This document shows positions 1 through 8,056 of a stretch of DNA of 33,847 nt, in pieces (position 1 is the first letter of the stretch; every line of letters starts with the position of its first letter). Origin of the DNA: Schwartzia sp. (in: firmicutes) (GTDB taxonomy: Bacteria > Bacillota > Negativicutes > Selenomonadales > Selenomonadaceae); assembly GCA_017480545.1 (NCBI GenBank), contig JAFVAI010000112.1:1-33847 (forward strand), in the 5' to 3' direction. The position numbers and the translations under genes are program-made. The notes below the pieces were generated by a model that saw only the letters and a program-made list of their open reading frames with translations, had not been told where the DNA came from and did no database searches.

Positions 1-156
1 CCGGCCATTTTTCAATGCCCGACCTGCGGGAAGGACTACCTGCACCGCTGGCCGAGCAAAAAGAAGAAGGGCGAGTTCTATTGGGTGTGCGGGGATCGGA
101 ACTGCAAGACGTTCTTGCCGGACAAGGGCGGCAAGCCTGTATTGTCGAAAAAATAA
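1..156 (+). CDS. C-terminal end of a type IA DNA topoisomerase (partial)
   Basis: The window opens inside this gene; frame 1 runs to a TAA at 154-156 and encodes about 51 residues. They contain a zinc-ribbon pattern: CPTCG near the start, then C and C about 25 residues later in the segment WVCGDRNC. This kind of C-terminal ribbon is typical of topoisomerase I/III enzymes, which relax or decatenate DNA. The plasmid and integrative-element topoisomerase III type is a good fit because a regulator of the phage/ICE type follows at once. The catalytic tyrosine domain lies outside the window, so the assignment rests only on the ribbon and is moderate. Confidence 0.55.
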   Translation, partial: PAIFQCPTCGKDYLHRWPSKKKKGEFYWVCGDRNCKTFLPDKGGKPVLSKK

Positions 157-170
157 TGGGAGGAAGAAGC

Positions 171-831
171 ATGTTCTCTTTCCAAGAATCCGTGAAAGTA
201 AAGCTGCGACTTTTGCGTATGACGCATAATCTATCGACGACACAGCTTGCCGAGTTGCTTGGCTTCAAAAGCAACGGCTCGATAGGTCAAATTGAAACGG
301 GACTATAGAATCCTACATTGGCTTCTTTGGAATCTCTTCTCGGTGTCCTTGGACTGGCTGGCAGGGCGCTCATATTCACCCTATCGAGAGGAGATCGTAG
401 CGCCGATTGAAGCCCATCTTCTTGCAGAGATGGAGAAGGAGGATGATTGGCTGTCGTATTATCGGCTGTCGTCATGGATGACGAGGGATGATATATACGC
501 CAATCTTGAAAAGAGAACACAATCGTTTTCATTGTCGGTTCGGGCAAATATGATTTTTGCGTTGCAAATCCTTCGCCATGCCTCGATTTTCTTTCACTCT
601 CTCCAATCGCAAGCATCATTCGAAGGGATACAACTTCCATCTGAAGTGTTTTCTTATTATCCGGCGTTTCACCACATATTCTATCCTAGGACTATATCGC
701 ATGAAGGAAAGCGCAAAGCAAATATCCGATGGAATCATTGTTCGGCGTGTTACGACCTGCTCGTGGAGTACATCAAAGGATCTATAAACAGAAATGAGCC
801 TGTCTTTGACATTTGCAAAAGTGTTAAGTAA
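171..831 (+). pseudogene. XRE-family regulator broken by an amber codon and a frameshift
   Basis: An ATG at 171 behind a GGAGGAAG site opens a Cro/C1-type helix-turn-helix (TTQLAELLGFKSNGSIGQIE). The frame hits TAG at 306-308, exactly where the family usually continues ETG-x-NP. Read through the TAG, the same frame continues NPTLASLESLLGVLGLAG to a TGA at 408-410, so the amber looks like a point mutation (AAG to TAG is one change). From about 385 the coherent protein continues one frame over, beginning EEIVAPIEAHLL, and stops at 831, which implies a second lesion, a one-base indel near 380-395. The C-terminal part matches no domain I recognise. A short HTH peptide of 45 residues could still be made. 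It lies 14 bp after the topoisomerase fragment, suggesting decay of a mobile-element module. Confidence 0.55.
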
Positions 832-1143
832 GACGTGTTTGCTGGACAAGTGCGGAAAGTCGATTTTCCCGAAGAAATAAAAAGGGGAGTCTCCTAGAAA
901 AAACAAATATTGAAAACTTTGTATTGTTGGAAATATTGAAAAATGAGTGGGGAATTTTTCTATCGGGGATTCAAATCATTGTTACGTTATGCGTGGCAGC
1001 TTTGAGCCGCAGAAAGAATGCTTTTAAATCGCGGGATAGGGAAACTGGTCACGCGGCGCGGAAGATATATTGCTTGGCGAGACCATAATTGATAAGCAGT
1101 TGAACATTTGCTATATAACCTACTGCCCCTGCCAAGCAAAATG
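832..1143. other. AT-rich intergenic stretch with direct and inverted repeats
   Basis: No convincing gene is visible. It holds a 12-bp direct repeat AAATATTGAAAA at 905-916 and 931-942. A 9-bp perfect inverted repeat, TTGCTTGGC at 1070-1078 and GCCAAGCAA at 1131-1139, could form a stem just before the terminator at 1144. A nested GCAGT/ACTGC pair (1096-1100, 1122-1126) fits inside. It could be a small RNA or simply mobile-element debris. Confidence 0.4.
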
Positions 1144-1180
1144 AATGCCGCGCAATCGGAAGGTTGCGCGGCATTTTTTG
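1144..1180 (+). terminator. Rho-independent terminator
   Basis: A 12-bp perfect stem (AATGCCGCGCAA at 1144-1155, TTGCGCGGCATT at 1164-1175) with an 8-nt loop is followed by a T-run on the plus strand. It ends plus-strand transcription from the 832-1143 stretch. The minus strand has only a short T-run, so it may work weakly for the convergent HD-GYP gene. Confidence 0.85.
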
Positions 1181-1288
1181 CTTTTTATTAGGGTTGTTAA
1201 ATAATCGATTGACTGCACATCATGATGAGATATTTTTGATGATAGATAAGCAACTGCCATGACGTGTTGGTGCTTTCTTGAACACATC

Positions 1289-2356
1289 CTAGTCTTTTGG
1301 ATTATATTCAACGATGGAAACATCTTGGAATACGTTCAGGTCGAGAAGCTCCGAGTCCATGACGCGAATCAAGGGACGCGCGGCGTAATCGTTCGTATAG
1401 CGGACGATTGTTCCCGAGAGGCCGTTGGACAGATAGACGCGGGAACCGAGGAACGCAATCTTGATGTTTGTCAGGAACGGGACACAGACGGTTGGATCAA
1501 GTTTTGTGTACATATCCGCCGTGATCTTGTCAATGGCGGCGAAAGGCGTTTCCTTGCGGCAGCCTTCCCGCTCGGTGGTGATATTGTCATATAGGTCGGC
1601 CAACGCAATCATGCGCGCGTAGAGATGGATGTCGTTGCCGCCGATGCCGAACGGAAATCCGCTTCCGTCCATAGCTTCATGGTGCTGGAGCGCAGCCCGC
1701 TTTACGCCGTCGGGCAGGCCGGGGCTTGCCGAGAGAATCATCTGGCCGTCCACGGTATGCTGCTCGTAAGCTTCGCGGTCGTCGCCCGTGAGCGTCTCCA
1801 CCTTCTTGTCGAGCAGCCGTTCCGGGAAGCGCGTCTTCCCAATGTCGTGCAGGAAGCCCGCGAGAATGACTTCCTGCGTTTCCACTTTTGGCAGGTGCAT
1901 CCATTTCGCCAAGACGCCCGCAAGAATGGAAACGCGGACTGAATGATTGTAAACGTCGGCCGCGAGATGGTTGACCTCCAGAAGGTAGTCCATCACGCCG
2001 CTTTCCTTGGACATTGGCGCAATCGTGTCATGGATGACTTGCTTGGATTTTTCGACGGGCGCCTTTCCGCTGCTCTTCGCCTCTTCAAAAATCGAGCGGG
2101 CTTCGTGGATGACATCTTTGTATTCGGAAATAAAAGCGCTGCTGTGGTCGAAAAGCGCGGAAACATTCTGGAACGCTTCGCTGAGCTCGTACTCGTCCTT
2201 GATATACACAAGGGGTATGTCAAGGAATGCGAGGCGAGTGATATGCGCCTTGCTGAGGAGGGTGCCCTCGGACAAAATGACCATCATTTCGTCATTGATA
2301 ATGGAGCGTGCGAGGATCATGCCGGGCTGGAGCTCTTCTACGGGTAAGGATCGCAA
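1289..2356 (-). CDS. HD-GYP domain c-di-GMP phosphodiesterase
   Basis: The 355-residue protein carries an HD-GYP domain in its C-terminal two thirds, the family that hydrolyses cyclic di-GMP. Visible landmarks are H138 in YNHSVRVS, the HD pair H170-D171 in HDIGK, and HHE at 225-227 followed by GSGFPFG, a GFP variant of the GYP signature. The first 120 residues lack a recognised sensor or receiver domain and look helical. Translation starts at a TTG (minus strand, 2356-2354) behind a strong AGGAGG at about 2362-2368. A TATAAT lies 48 bp upstream. It is monocistronic and convergent with the AT-rich edge region. The metal and HHE residues are present, so activity is plausible. The cue it senses is unknown. 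Confidence 0.9.
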   Translation of the reverse strand: MRSLPVEELQPGMILARSIINDEMMVILSEGTLLSKAHITRLAFLDIPLVYIKDEYELSEAFQNVSALFDHSSAFISEYKDVIHEARSIFEEAKSSGKAPVEKSKQVIHDTIAPMSKESGVMDYLLEVNHLAADVYNHSVRVSILAGVLAKWMHLPKVETQEVILAGFLHDIGKTRFPERLLDKKVETLTGDDREAYEQHTVDGQMILSASPGLPDGVKRAALQHHEAMDGSGFPFGIGGNDIHLYARMIALADLYDNITTEREGCRKETPFAAIDKITADMYTKLDPTVCVPFLTNIKIAFLGSRVYLSNGLSGTIVRYTNDYAARPLIRVMDSELLDLNVFQDVSIVEYNPKD

Positions 2357-2403
2357 AGTAATTCCTCCTTTGGCAATGCCGAATGATAAGAATATCTCAA
2401 ATG

Positions 2404-2409
2404 ATTATA
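2404..2409 (-). promoter_or_regulatory. -10 box for the HD-GYP gene
   Basis: Perfect TATAAT on the minus strand, 48 bp before the TTG start. The -35 region is poor (GGAAAA at a 17-bp spacing). Confidence 0.45.
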
Positions 2410-2489
2410 TTCGCGATACAAGCCGCTTTTCCTTTATTTTTCGGCAAAGAAAAAACAATGGGGCTTTCGGTGCAGAAAATAGACAAGAT

Positions 2490-3002
2490 TCAGCGTGGAG
2501 CGAAAAGGTCGCTCCACGCGGCAACGAGGTCATCCATACGCCAGCGGGCGTTGGCCGGACTCGTGGACGGAAGCTTCAGGATGCGGAGTCCGGGGCGCGT
2601 CAGCAGTGGGCGGTTCGCTTTTTCAAAGGTCGCGTACGCTTTTCCGCCGTTCAGCCCGATGGTGCGGATCTTTGGCCATGTTTTGAGAAAGACCGTAAAA
2701 TCGTTTGCCGTCGCGTTCCTGATATCGGAGTCGAGGCTTCCCGCACGGTCGCAGACATCGATCGCGTCCCAGAGGGCGACGTGATGACGAAGCAGCATTG
2801 CGAGACGTTCCGGGTAGGACGACGGCGTTTCAACTTCGCAGAGCAGCCGCGTCATCAGCGGCCAAAACCGGTTGGCCGGGTGCGCATAATATTCTTGCGC
2901 CGCCAGAGACGCTGCGCCGGGCATCGAGCCGAGGATCAGTATGCGGGCGTGTTCGTCCACGTTGGGGGCAAGCCCGACGCAGTGCGTATTTTGATTTGCC
3001 AT
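2490..3002 (-). CDS. DNA-deoxyinosine glycosylase (uracil-DNA glycosylase superfamily, family 6)
   Basis: This 170-residue protein belongs to the MUG/UDG superfamily group that excises hypoxanthine, and in some members uracil, from deaminated DNA, starting base excision repair. Signatures seen: GSMPG at 25-29, YYAHPANRFW at about 38-47 and LPSTSPANA at 144-152. Length matches the family. An ATG at 3032 is also open, but the one at 3002 follows AGGAAGG at a proper spacing and removes a poorly conserved leader, so it is chosen. It is divergent from cysE with about 140 bp between start codons. Its last codons form a strong hairpin (2493-2519). Confidence 0.88.
   Translation of the reverse strand: MANQNTHCVGLAPNVDEHARILILGSMPGAASLAAQEYYAHPANRFWPLMTRLLCEVETPSSYPERLAMLLRHHVALWDAIDVCDRAGSLDSDIRNATANDFTVFLKTWPKIRTIGLNGGKAYATFEKANRPLLTRPGLRILKLPSTSPANARWRMDDLVAAWSDLFAPR
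2493..2519 (-). terminator. Hairpin overlapping the glycosylase stop region
   Basis: An 11-bp perfect stem (GCGTGGAGCGA and TCGCTCCACGC, 5-nt loop) lies within the last codons of the glycosylase gene. Downstream on the minus strand there is only a loose T-rich stretch about 15 nt away, so it may act as a terminator or as a 3'-end stabiliser. Confidence 0.5.
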
Positions 3003-3030
3003 GTTCGCGCTTCCTTCCTGTTGCTTTCCC

Positions 3031-3036
3031 ATTATA
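3031..3036 (-). promoter_or_regulatory. -10 box for the DNA glycosylase gene
   Basis: TATAAT on the minus strand, about 28 bp before the chosen ATG. No good -35 hexamer is seen 16-18 bp upstream. Confidence 0.4.
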
Positions 3037-3075
3037 TCATTTTTTGCCGTACGGTCGCGAGAAATGTTTTGCCTC

Positions 3076-3104
3076 TGGAAAAACTTGCGGATTGGCGTTA
3101 TAAT
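3076..3104 (+). promoter_or_regulatory. Promoter for cysE
   Basis: TATAAT at 3099-3104 with TGGAAA 17 bp upstream (3076-3081). The -35 is non-canonical, but the same TGGAAA-17-TATAAT layout, including the GGCGT before the -10, recurs at 12210-12238. Confidence 0.5.
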
Positions 3105-3142
3105 GGCGCAAGGTGAAAGTGGGAAAGAAGGGAAGGTTTGCT

Positions 3143-4099
3143 ATGGGCATTGCCAGAGAAAACGAGATTCAGGACATCGTGCGGGAACTGCTCGCCGACT
3201 ATGACAAGGACCGCGCCATTGATCAACGCGACGTGTCGACGCAGATTGATGAGGCGGCCGTCGTCGATATCGTGCAAAAATTTCTTCGCGTTTTATTTCC
3301 GGGGTATTATCGCAAGGAATCCTACAGTCCCCATGACGACGCGCGGAACCTTTCCTATTTTATCGAGGAAATCGAATTCCAGATCACGCGCCAGATTACC
3401 GGTGTCCTGCGCGGATTGCCCGCCTACGCGCATGTCGACGAACCCGTCGTTCAGCGGGAAGCGCTTCGGTTGGCGTTGGCGTTTCTGCATCGGATTCCCG
3501 CGCTCCGCGAGGTGGTCAACACTGACCTGGAAGCCGCTTTTGACGGCGATCCCGCGGCGAAGAGCATGGAGGAAATCGTGCTCGCCTATCCGGGTCTTCT
3601 GGCGATTACGATTTACCGTATCGCCCACGAGCTTTTTGTCCTGCGTGTGCCGCTGATTCCCCGCATGATGACCGAGTACGCGCATGGCCGCACCGGCGTC
3701 GACATCCACCCCGGCGCGACCATCGGCCGGTATTTCTTCATCGACCACGCCACCGGCGTCGTCATCGGCGAGACTTCCATCATCGGTGAGCGTGTCAAGC
3801 TTTATCAGGGGGTCACCATCGGCGCGCTTTCCACCCGGGGCGGGCAAAAGCTGAAAGGCGTCAAGCGCCATCCGACCATCGAGGACAATGTCACCATTTA
3901 CTCCGGCGCGTCCATTCTCGGCGGCGAAACTGTCATCGGAAGGAATTCCGTCATCGGCGGCAACTCCTTCATTACTCGTTCCATCAAGCCGAATACCCGC
4001 GTCAGCATCAAAAATCAGGAGCTCCAGATCGACGAACGGGACGGGGAAGCTTTCTCGGAGCACGATATCGAGCCGGGCGCGTGGTTCTATACGATATGA
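3143..4099 (+). CDS. cysE: Serine O-acetyltransferase
   Basis: Acetylates L-serine with acetyl-CoA to O-acetylserine, the first step of cysteine synthesis, in the cytosol. The 318-residue protein has a helical N-terminal half and a C-terminal left-handed beta-helix of hexapeptide repeats from about residue 190, containing DIHPGATIGRYFFIDHATG and GVTIGALSTRGGQ, which are typical of the CysE/EpsC type. Length fits the long Firmicute form. The chosen ATG at 3143 follows AAGGGAAGG with 7-nt spacing; a start 30 nt upstream is open but lacks such a site. No T-box or S-box leader fits in the short upstream region, so sulfur control by those routes is not visible here. No sulfhydrylase gene is adjacent. 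Confidence 0.93.
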   Translation: MGIARENEIQDIVRELLADYDKDRAIDQRDVSTQIDEAAVVDIVQKFLRVLFPGYYRKESYSPHDDARNLSYFIEEIEFQITRQITGVLRGLPAYAHVDEPVVQREALRLALAFLHRIPALREVVNTDLEAAFDGDPAAKSMEEIVLAYPGLLAITIYRIAHELFVLRVPLIPRMMTEYAHGRTGVDIHPGATIGRYFFIDHATGVVIGETSIIGERVKLYQGVTIGALSTRGGQKLKGVKRHPTIEDNVTIYSGASILGGETVIGRNSVIGGNSFITRSIKPNTRVSIKNQELQIDERDGEAFSEHDIEPGAWFYTI

Positions 4100-4124
4100 A
4101 GCAATCGGACGACAGGGAATGCGT

Positions 4125-4153
4125 TTGCCTTTTTTCGTTATCCGTAATAAAAT
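4125..4153 (+). promoter_or_regulatory. Putative promoter for pheST
   Basis: TTGCCT at 4125-4130, 17-bp spacer, TAAAAT at 4148-4153, between the cysE stop and pheS. It would give a leader of about 55 nt. A perfect TTGACA at 4171-4176 has no matching -10. Confidence 0.45.
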
Positions 4154-4185
4154 AAAAGAGTATTTGAATTTTGACAGTCATTTTT

Positions 4186-4206
4186 GGAAACGCTTCGTTT
4201 CCTTTT
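4186..4206 (+). terminator. Small hairpin plus T-run just before the pheS ribosome binding site
   Basis: GGAAACG (4186-4192) and CGTTTCC (4196-4202) form a 7-bp stem with a 3-nt loop followed by TTTT. AGGAGG begins at 4207 and ATG is at 4218. It may end cysE read-through or act as a weak attenuator in the pheST leader. Confidence 0.45.
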
Positions 4207-4217
4207 AGGAGGCAGTT

Positions 4218-5249
4218 ATGGAGGAAAAAATCGCACGACTGAAACAGATGGCGGCGGAAAAAATCCGGCAGCACACGGATACCCTTTCCGCACTGAATGA
4301 TGTCCGCGTGGAATTCTTGGGCAAGAAGGGCGAGTTCACGACGCTCCTGCGCGGGTTGAAAGAATTGGCGCAGGAGGAGCGTCCGCGCATCGGGCAGATT
4401 GTCAACGAAGCGCGTGGGCAGATCGAGGCTCTTTTGGAGGAAAAGAAGGAAGAGCTTCACGCCCGCGATATGGAAGAGCGGCTGGCGAACGAAAAGCTCG
4501 ATGTGACGCTGCCGGGCCGCCACAAGTGGCGCGGGCATCTGCATCCGCTGACGCTGACCCTCGACCGCATCAAGGCGATTTTCATGGATATGGGATTTGC
4601 TGTCGAGGAAGGGCCGGAAATCGAGCGCGATTATTTCAATTTTGAGGCGTTGAATCTGCCAAAGGATCATCCGGCGCGGGATATGCAGGATTCCTTCTAT
4701 ATCACGGAGGAAATCCTGATGCGCACACAGACCTCCCCGGTGCAGGCACGTACGATGCAGGCCCACGAGCCGAATTCGCCGATCCGCATGATCGCGCCGG
4801 GGCGCGTTTACCGCCGGGACGATTACGACGCGACCCATTCGCCGATGTTCACGCAGGTCGAGGGACTCGTCATCGACAAGGGCGTACGGCTTTCCGATCT
4901 GAAGGGGACGTTGGAGCTGTTCCTGCACCGTATTTTCAATGAAAATATCGGTGTGCGGTTCCGTCCCAGCTTTTTCCCGTTCACGGAGCCTAGCGCGGAG
5001 GTCGATATCTCCTGTGTGATGTGCCACGGCAAAGGCTGCCGTGTCTGCAAGGGCACGGGCTGGCTGGAAATCCTCGGCGCGGGCATGGTGCATCCGCATG
5101 TTCTGGAGATGAGCGGCTACGACCCGAAGCAGGTTTCCGGCTTCGCTTTCGGTCTCGGCGTCGAGCGTATCGCAATGCTGTCTTACGGCATTGACGATCT
5201 GCGCTTGTTTTATGACAATGATTTGCGCTTCTTGCGTCAGTTTGAATAA
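4218..5249 (+). CDS. pheS: Phenylalanine--tRNA ligase alpha subunit
   Basis: Catalytic subunit of the alpha2beta2 enzyme that activates phenylalanine with ATP and charges tRNA-Phe. The 343 residues include an N-terminal coiled-coil arm (about 1-90) and a class II catalytic core with motif 2 region [10 protein letters not shown] and motif 3 region [14 protein letters not shown] near the C-terminus. The cysteine-rich insert [17 protein letters not shown] is normal for bacterial PheS. ATG at 4218 follows AGGAGG with 5-nt spacing. pheT begins 12 bp after the stop, so the two are translated from one message. No T-box precedes it, although pheST is T-box controlled in many Firmicutes. Confidence 0.97.
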   Translation: MEEKIARLKQMAAEKIRQHTDTLSALNDVRVEFLGKKGEFTTLLRGLKELAQEERPRIGQIVNEARGQIEALLEEKKEELHARDMEERLANEKLDVTLPGRHKWRGHLHPLTLTLDRIKAIFMDMGFAVEEGPEIERDYFNFEALNLPKDHPARDMQDSFYITEEILMRTQTSPVQARTMQAHEPNSPIRMIAPGRVYRRDDYDATHSPMFTQVEGLVIDKGVRLSDLKGTLELFLHRIFNENIGVRFRPSFFPFTEPSAEVDISCVMCHGKGCRVCKGTGWLEILGAGMVHPHVLEMSGYDPKQVSGFAFGLGVERIAMLSYGIDDLRLFYDNDLRFLRQFE

Positions 5250-5261
5250 GGAGAAAATGGT

Positions 5262-7697
5262 ATGCAGGTATCAATCCAATGGCTCAAAGATTATATTGAC
5301 TTCGACGAGACGCCGGAGCAGCTTGCCGACCTTTTGACGATGGCGGGCGTACCGGTTGAGAACGTCCTCCGCGCGGACGAAGGGTTGGACAAGGTCGTGA
5401 CGGGGAAGCTGACGGAGGTCGTTCCGCATCCCAATTCCGATCATTTGCAGGTTTGCACCGTGGACGTGGGCGGAAAAGAACCGCTGACGATCGTGACGGG
5501 CGCGCCGAACGTGAAGCAGGGGCAGGTCGTCCCCGTGGCGTTGGTGGGCGCTCATCTGCCCAACGGGCAAAAAATCTCCAAAGGCAAGTTGCGCGGCATC
5601 GTGTCGATGGGAATGCTTTGCTCGGCGGACGAACTGAAAATGGATCTGGCGAACCTGCCGGAGGAGCAGAAAACGGGCATCTATCTCCTGCCCGACGATA
5701 CGGAGGCCGGGCAGTCCGCGGCGAAGGCGCTGGGGCTGGACGACTGCGTACTGGAATTTGAATTGACCGCGAACCGCGGCGATTGCTTCAGCGTGTTCGG
5801 CATTGTGCGGGAAATCGCCGTGCTGACGGGCAAAAAGCCGCATTGGCCGGAAATCGCCGCGAAAGAAAATGACGATGCTAGAGCGGCGGACATGGTGAAA
5901 ATCGCCATCGACGCGACGGATCTTTGCGCGCGTTTTTCCGCTCGGGTGCTGAAAAACGTGAAAATCGGTCCGTCGCCGGAGTGGATGCAGAAGCGGCTTG
6001 AAGGCGCGGGCATCCGTGCCATCAACAATGTGGTCGATGTGACGAATTTCGTGATGGTGGAGCTGGGGCAGCCGATGCACGCCTACGATTATGACGAGGT
6101 CAAGGGTCATTCGCTGACGGCGCGCCGTGCGGTCGAAGGCGAAAACGTCCACACCCTCGATGATTCCTCGCGCCTGGCGAAAGGCGGCGAACTGGTCATT
6201 GCCGATGCGGAAAAGCCGGCGGGTCTTGCCGGTGTCATGGGCGGGCTGGAAACGGAAATCACGGAAAAGACGACGACGGTGGTCTTGGAGGCGGCATCCT
6301 TCAACGGTTCTTCGATTCGCCGAACATCCCGCGCCATCGGTCTTCATTCCGAAGCGTCGGGACGCTTTGAGCGCGGCGTGGACGCGACGGGTACGGTGCG
6401 CGCTCTTGACCGGGCGGCGCAGCTGCTCGAGGACATGGGGGCCTGCACGGTGGCGAAGGGGGTCGTCGATGTCTATCCGGTGAAAAAAGAGCCGACGGCG
6501 GTAGCGTTCACGGCAGCGGAAGTCAACAGGCGTCTCGGCACGGAAATCTCCGGTGCGAAGATGAAGGAAATCATCGAAAAACTTGGCTTCGCTGTCGAGG
6601 AAACGGGGGCGGAGGCGTACCGCGCGGCGGTTCCGTCGTGGCGCGGCGACGTGTCCTGCATGGAGGATATTTCCGAGGAGGTCGCGCGAATTTACGGCTT
6701 CGACCATATTCCTTCGACGACGCCGCGGGGAGATGTCATGGAGGCCCGCCAGAGCGCGAGCCAAGCGTTTGCGGCGAAGATTCGGCGCGTCCTCGTGTCC
6801 CTCGGCATGGACGAGGCACGTTCTTTCGCGTTCACCCACCCGTTGATGTTCGACAGGCTGAACGTGCCGGAGGACAGCCCGCTTCGCTGCGCGATTCCAA
6901 TCATGAATCCGCTGACGGACGAGTATCCGTTGGTTCGCACCACGCTGTTGACGAATCTCTTTGAGAACACGGTGCGGAACCTTTCGCGCAAGAACGAGGA
7001 CATTCGCCTCTTTGAGATCGCCCCGGTCTTTTTGCCGAAGGCGCTTCCAGTGACGGAGCAGCCCGACGAGATTCTGAAGCTGGCAGGGCTCCTGACCGGA
7101 CGGCGGGAGCCGGTGGGCTGGGGACAGGACGGCGCGGCCATCGATTTCTACGACGCGAAGGGCATCGTGGAGCAGCTTTTGGAAGCCCTTTCGATTTTCC
7201 GCTGCACCGTGGAGCCGGGCGAGCATTTCGCGCTGCATCCGGGGGCGACGGCGGTATTCAAAAAAGGCAAAGAAGTGTTGGCTGTGGTCGGCGAGGTACA
7301 CCCGGCGGTGCAGGAGGCATTCGGCGTCACGAAAAAAATGTACGTCTTTGAGATGGACGTAGCGACGCTGCTCAGGAACACGGCGAAGGATTTCACCTCC
7401 CAGACGCTTCCAAAATATCCGGGCGTGTCCCGCGACCTCGCGATGATTGTCTCGTTGGATACGGCGGCGGCAGACGTGGAACGCCTCATCAAGAAGAACG
7501 CGGGCCCTTATTTCAAGGACGTGACTCTGTTCGACCTTTACAAGGGCCAGCAGGTAGGCGAGGGCAGGAAGAGCCTGGCCTTCGCCCTTCGTTTCCAGTC
7601 CGGCGAGAAGACGCTGACCGACGAGGAAGTGGACACGGCGATGGAAAAAATTGTCGCGGCGGCCAAGAAGGAATTCGGCGCGGAGCTTCGTATGTGA
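5262..7697 (+). CDS. pheT: Phenylalanine--tRNA ligase beta subunit
   Basis: Partner of PheS, 811 residues, the normal length. Domains in order: N-terminal tRNA-binding OB fold (about 40-150, with PNSDHLQVCTVDVGG), B3/4 editing domain (about 210-385, which clears Tyr-tRNA-Phe), B5 domain (about 400-475), a catalytic-like core that lacks class II chemistry, and a C-terminal ferredoxin-fold anticodon-binding domain (about 715-811, YPGVSRDLAMIV). ATG at 5262 follows AAGGAG. zapA starts 13 bp after the stop, so it is probably in the same operon. A long open frame on the opposite strand is a shadow of the GC-rich codons. Confidence 0.97.
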   Translation: MQVSIQWLKDYIDFDETPEQLADLLTMAGVPVENVLRADEGLDKVVTGKLTEVVPHPNSDHLQVCTVDVGGKEPLTIVTGAPNVKQGQVVPVALVGAHLPNGQKISKGKLRGIVSMGMLCSADELKMDLANLPEEQKTGIYLLPDDTEAGQSAAKALGLDDCVLEFELTANRGDCFSVFGIVREIAVLTGKKPHWPEIAAKENDDARAADMVKIAIDATDLCARFSARVLKNVKIGPSPEWMQKRLEGAGIRAINNVVDVTNFVMVELGQPMHAYDYDEVKGHSLTARRAVEGENVHTLDDSSRLAKGGELVIADAEKPAGLAGVMGGLETEITEKTTTVVLEAASFNGSSIRRTSRAIGLHSEASGRFERGVDATGTVRALDRAAQLLEDMGACTVAKGVVDVYPVKKEPTAVAFTAAEVNRRLGTEISGAKMKEIIEKLGFAVEETGAEAYRAAVPSWRGDVSCMEDISEEVARIYGFDHIPSTTPRGDVMEARQSASQAFAAKIRRVLVSLGMDEARSFAFTHPLMFDRLNVPEDSPLRCAIPIMNPLTDEYPLVRTTLLTNLFENTVRNLSRKNEDIRLFEIAPVFLPKALPVTEQPDEILKLAGLLTGRREPVGWGQDGAAIDFYDAKGIVEQLLEALSIFRCTVEPGEHFALHPGATAVFKKGKEVLAVVGEVHPAVQEAFGVTKKMYVFEMDVATLLRNTAKDFTSQTLPKYPGVSRDLAMIVSLDTAAADVERLIKKNAGPYFKDVTLFDLYKGQQVGEGRKSLAFALRFQSGEKTLTDEEVDTAMEKIVAAAKKEFGAELRM

Positions 7698-7710
7698 GGG
7701 GCAAAGAAGT

Positions 7711-7953
7711 ATGGACCAAAAAGTTGTCGTTGAAATTTTTGGCGAAAAATTTTCGCTGAAGACAGATCAGGATCCCGAATACTTGAAAAAACTTGCGGAA
7801 GTCGTCGACAAGGAAATGCGCGCGGTCTCGCGGCAGGCCAACAATCTGCCCCCGATACGCATCGGGGTCTTGGCCGCGCTGAAGTTCGCCGATGAGTATT
7901 TTCAGCTCAAAAAGGATTTTGACGAAATGGCGGAACTGGTGCGGAAACGGTAG
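7711..7953 (+). CDS. zapA: Cell division protein ZapA
   Basis: Eighty residues, matching the ZapA family that binds FtsZ and promotes filament bundling at the division ring. The N-terminal part reads VVVEIFGEKFSLKTDQD and is followed by the conserved EYLKKLAEVVDKEM segment and a C-terminal coiled-coil helix with ALKFADEYFQLKKD. The chosen ATG at 7711 gives the conserved N-terminus; an upstream in-frame start within pheT does not. A pheT-zapA pairing is common in Firmicutes (family knowledge), and here the genes are 13 bp apart. Confidence 0.88.
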   Translation: MDQKVVVEIFGEKFSLKTDQDPEYLKKLAEVVDKEMRAVSRQANNLPPIRIGVLAALKFADEYFQLKKDFDEMAELVRKR

Positions 7954-7987
7954 CGAAACGCCGTCATCCCGCAGCCGGAGCGGGAGG

Positions 7988-8016
7988 TTGCCGAGCGGCG
8001 GAATTCATGGTATAGT
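7988..8016 (+). promoter_or_regulatory. Promoter for the DUF47-pit operon
   Basis: TTGCCG at 7988-7993, 17-bp spacer, TATAGT at 8011-8016, then a 40-nt leader to the ATG at 8057. Confidence 0.6.
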
Positions 8017-8056
8017 GTAAGCGGTTTCTTTTGTATACAAAGTGCGGGGGGATCGC

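Noticed and set aside
171..410. Programmed recoding (amber read-through) in the XRE gene
   Set aside because: A second lesion, a frameshift near 385, and the mobile-element edge setting favour simple decay.
832..1290. c-di-GMP riboswitch near the HD-GYP gene
   Set aside because: The stretch is downstream of that convergent gene and lacks the conserved aptamer sequence.
2007..3116. Plus-strand open frame of 369 codons across the HD-GYP and glycosylase genes
   Set aside because: It is antisense to two recognisable genes and the product has no domain.
4100..4217. T-box leader before pheS
   Set aside because: Only 118 nt are available and no T-box antiterminator sequence is visible.
5271..7301. 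Long minus-strand open frame of 676 codons opposite pheT
   Set aside because: It lies wholly antisense to a complete pheT, has low-complexity Arg/His-rich content and no ribosome binding site; it is a by-product of GC-rich codon use.
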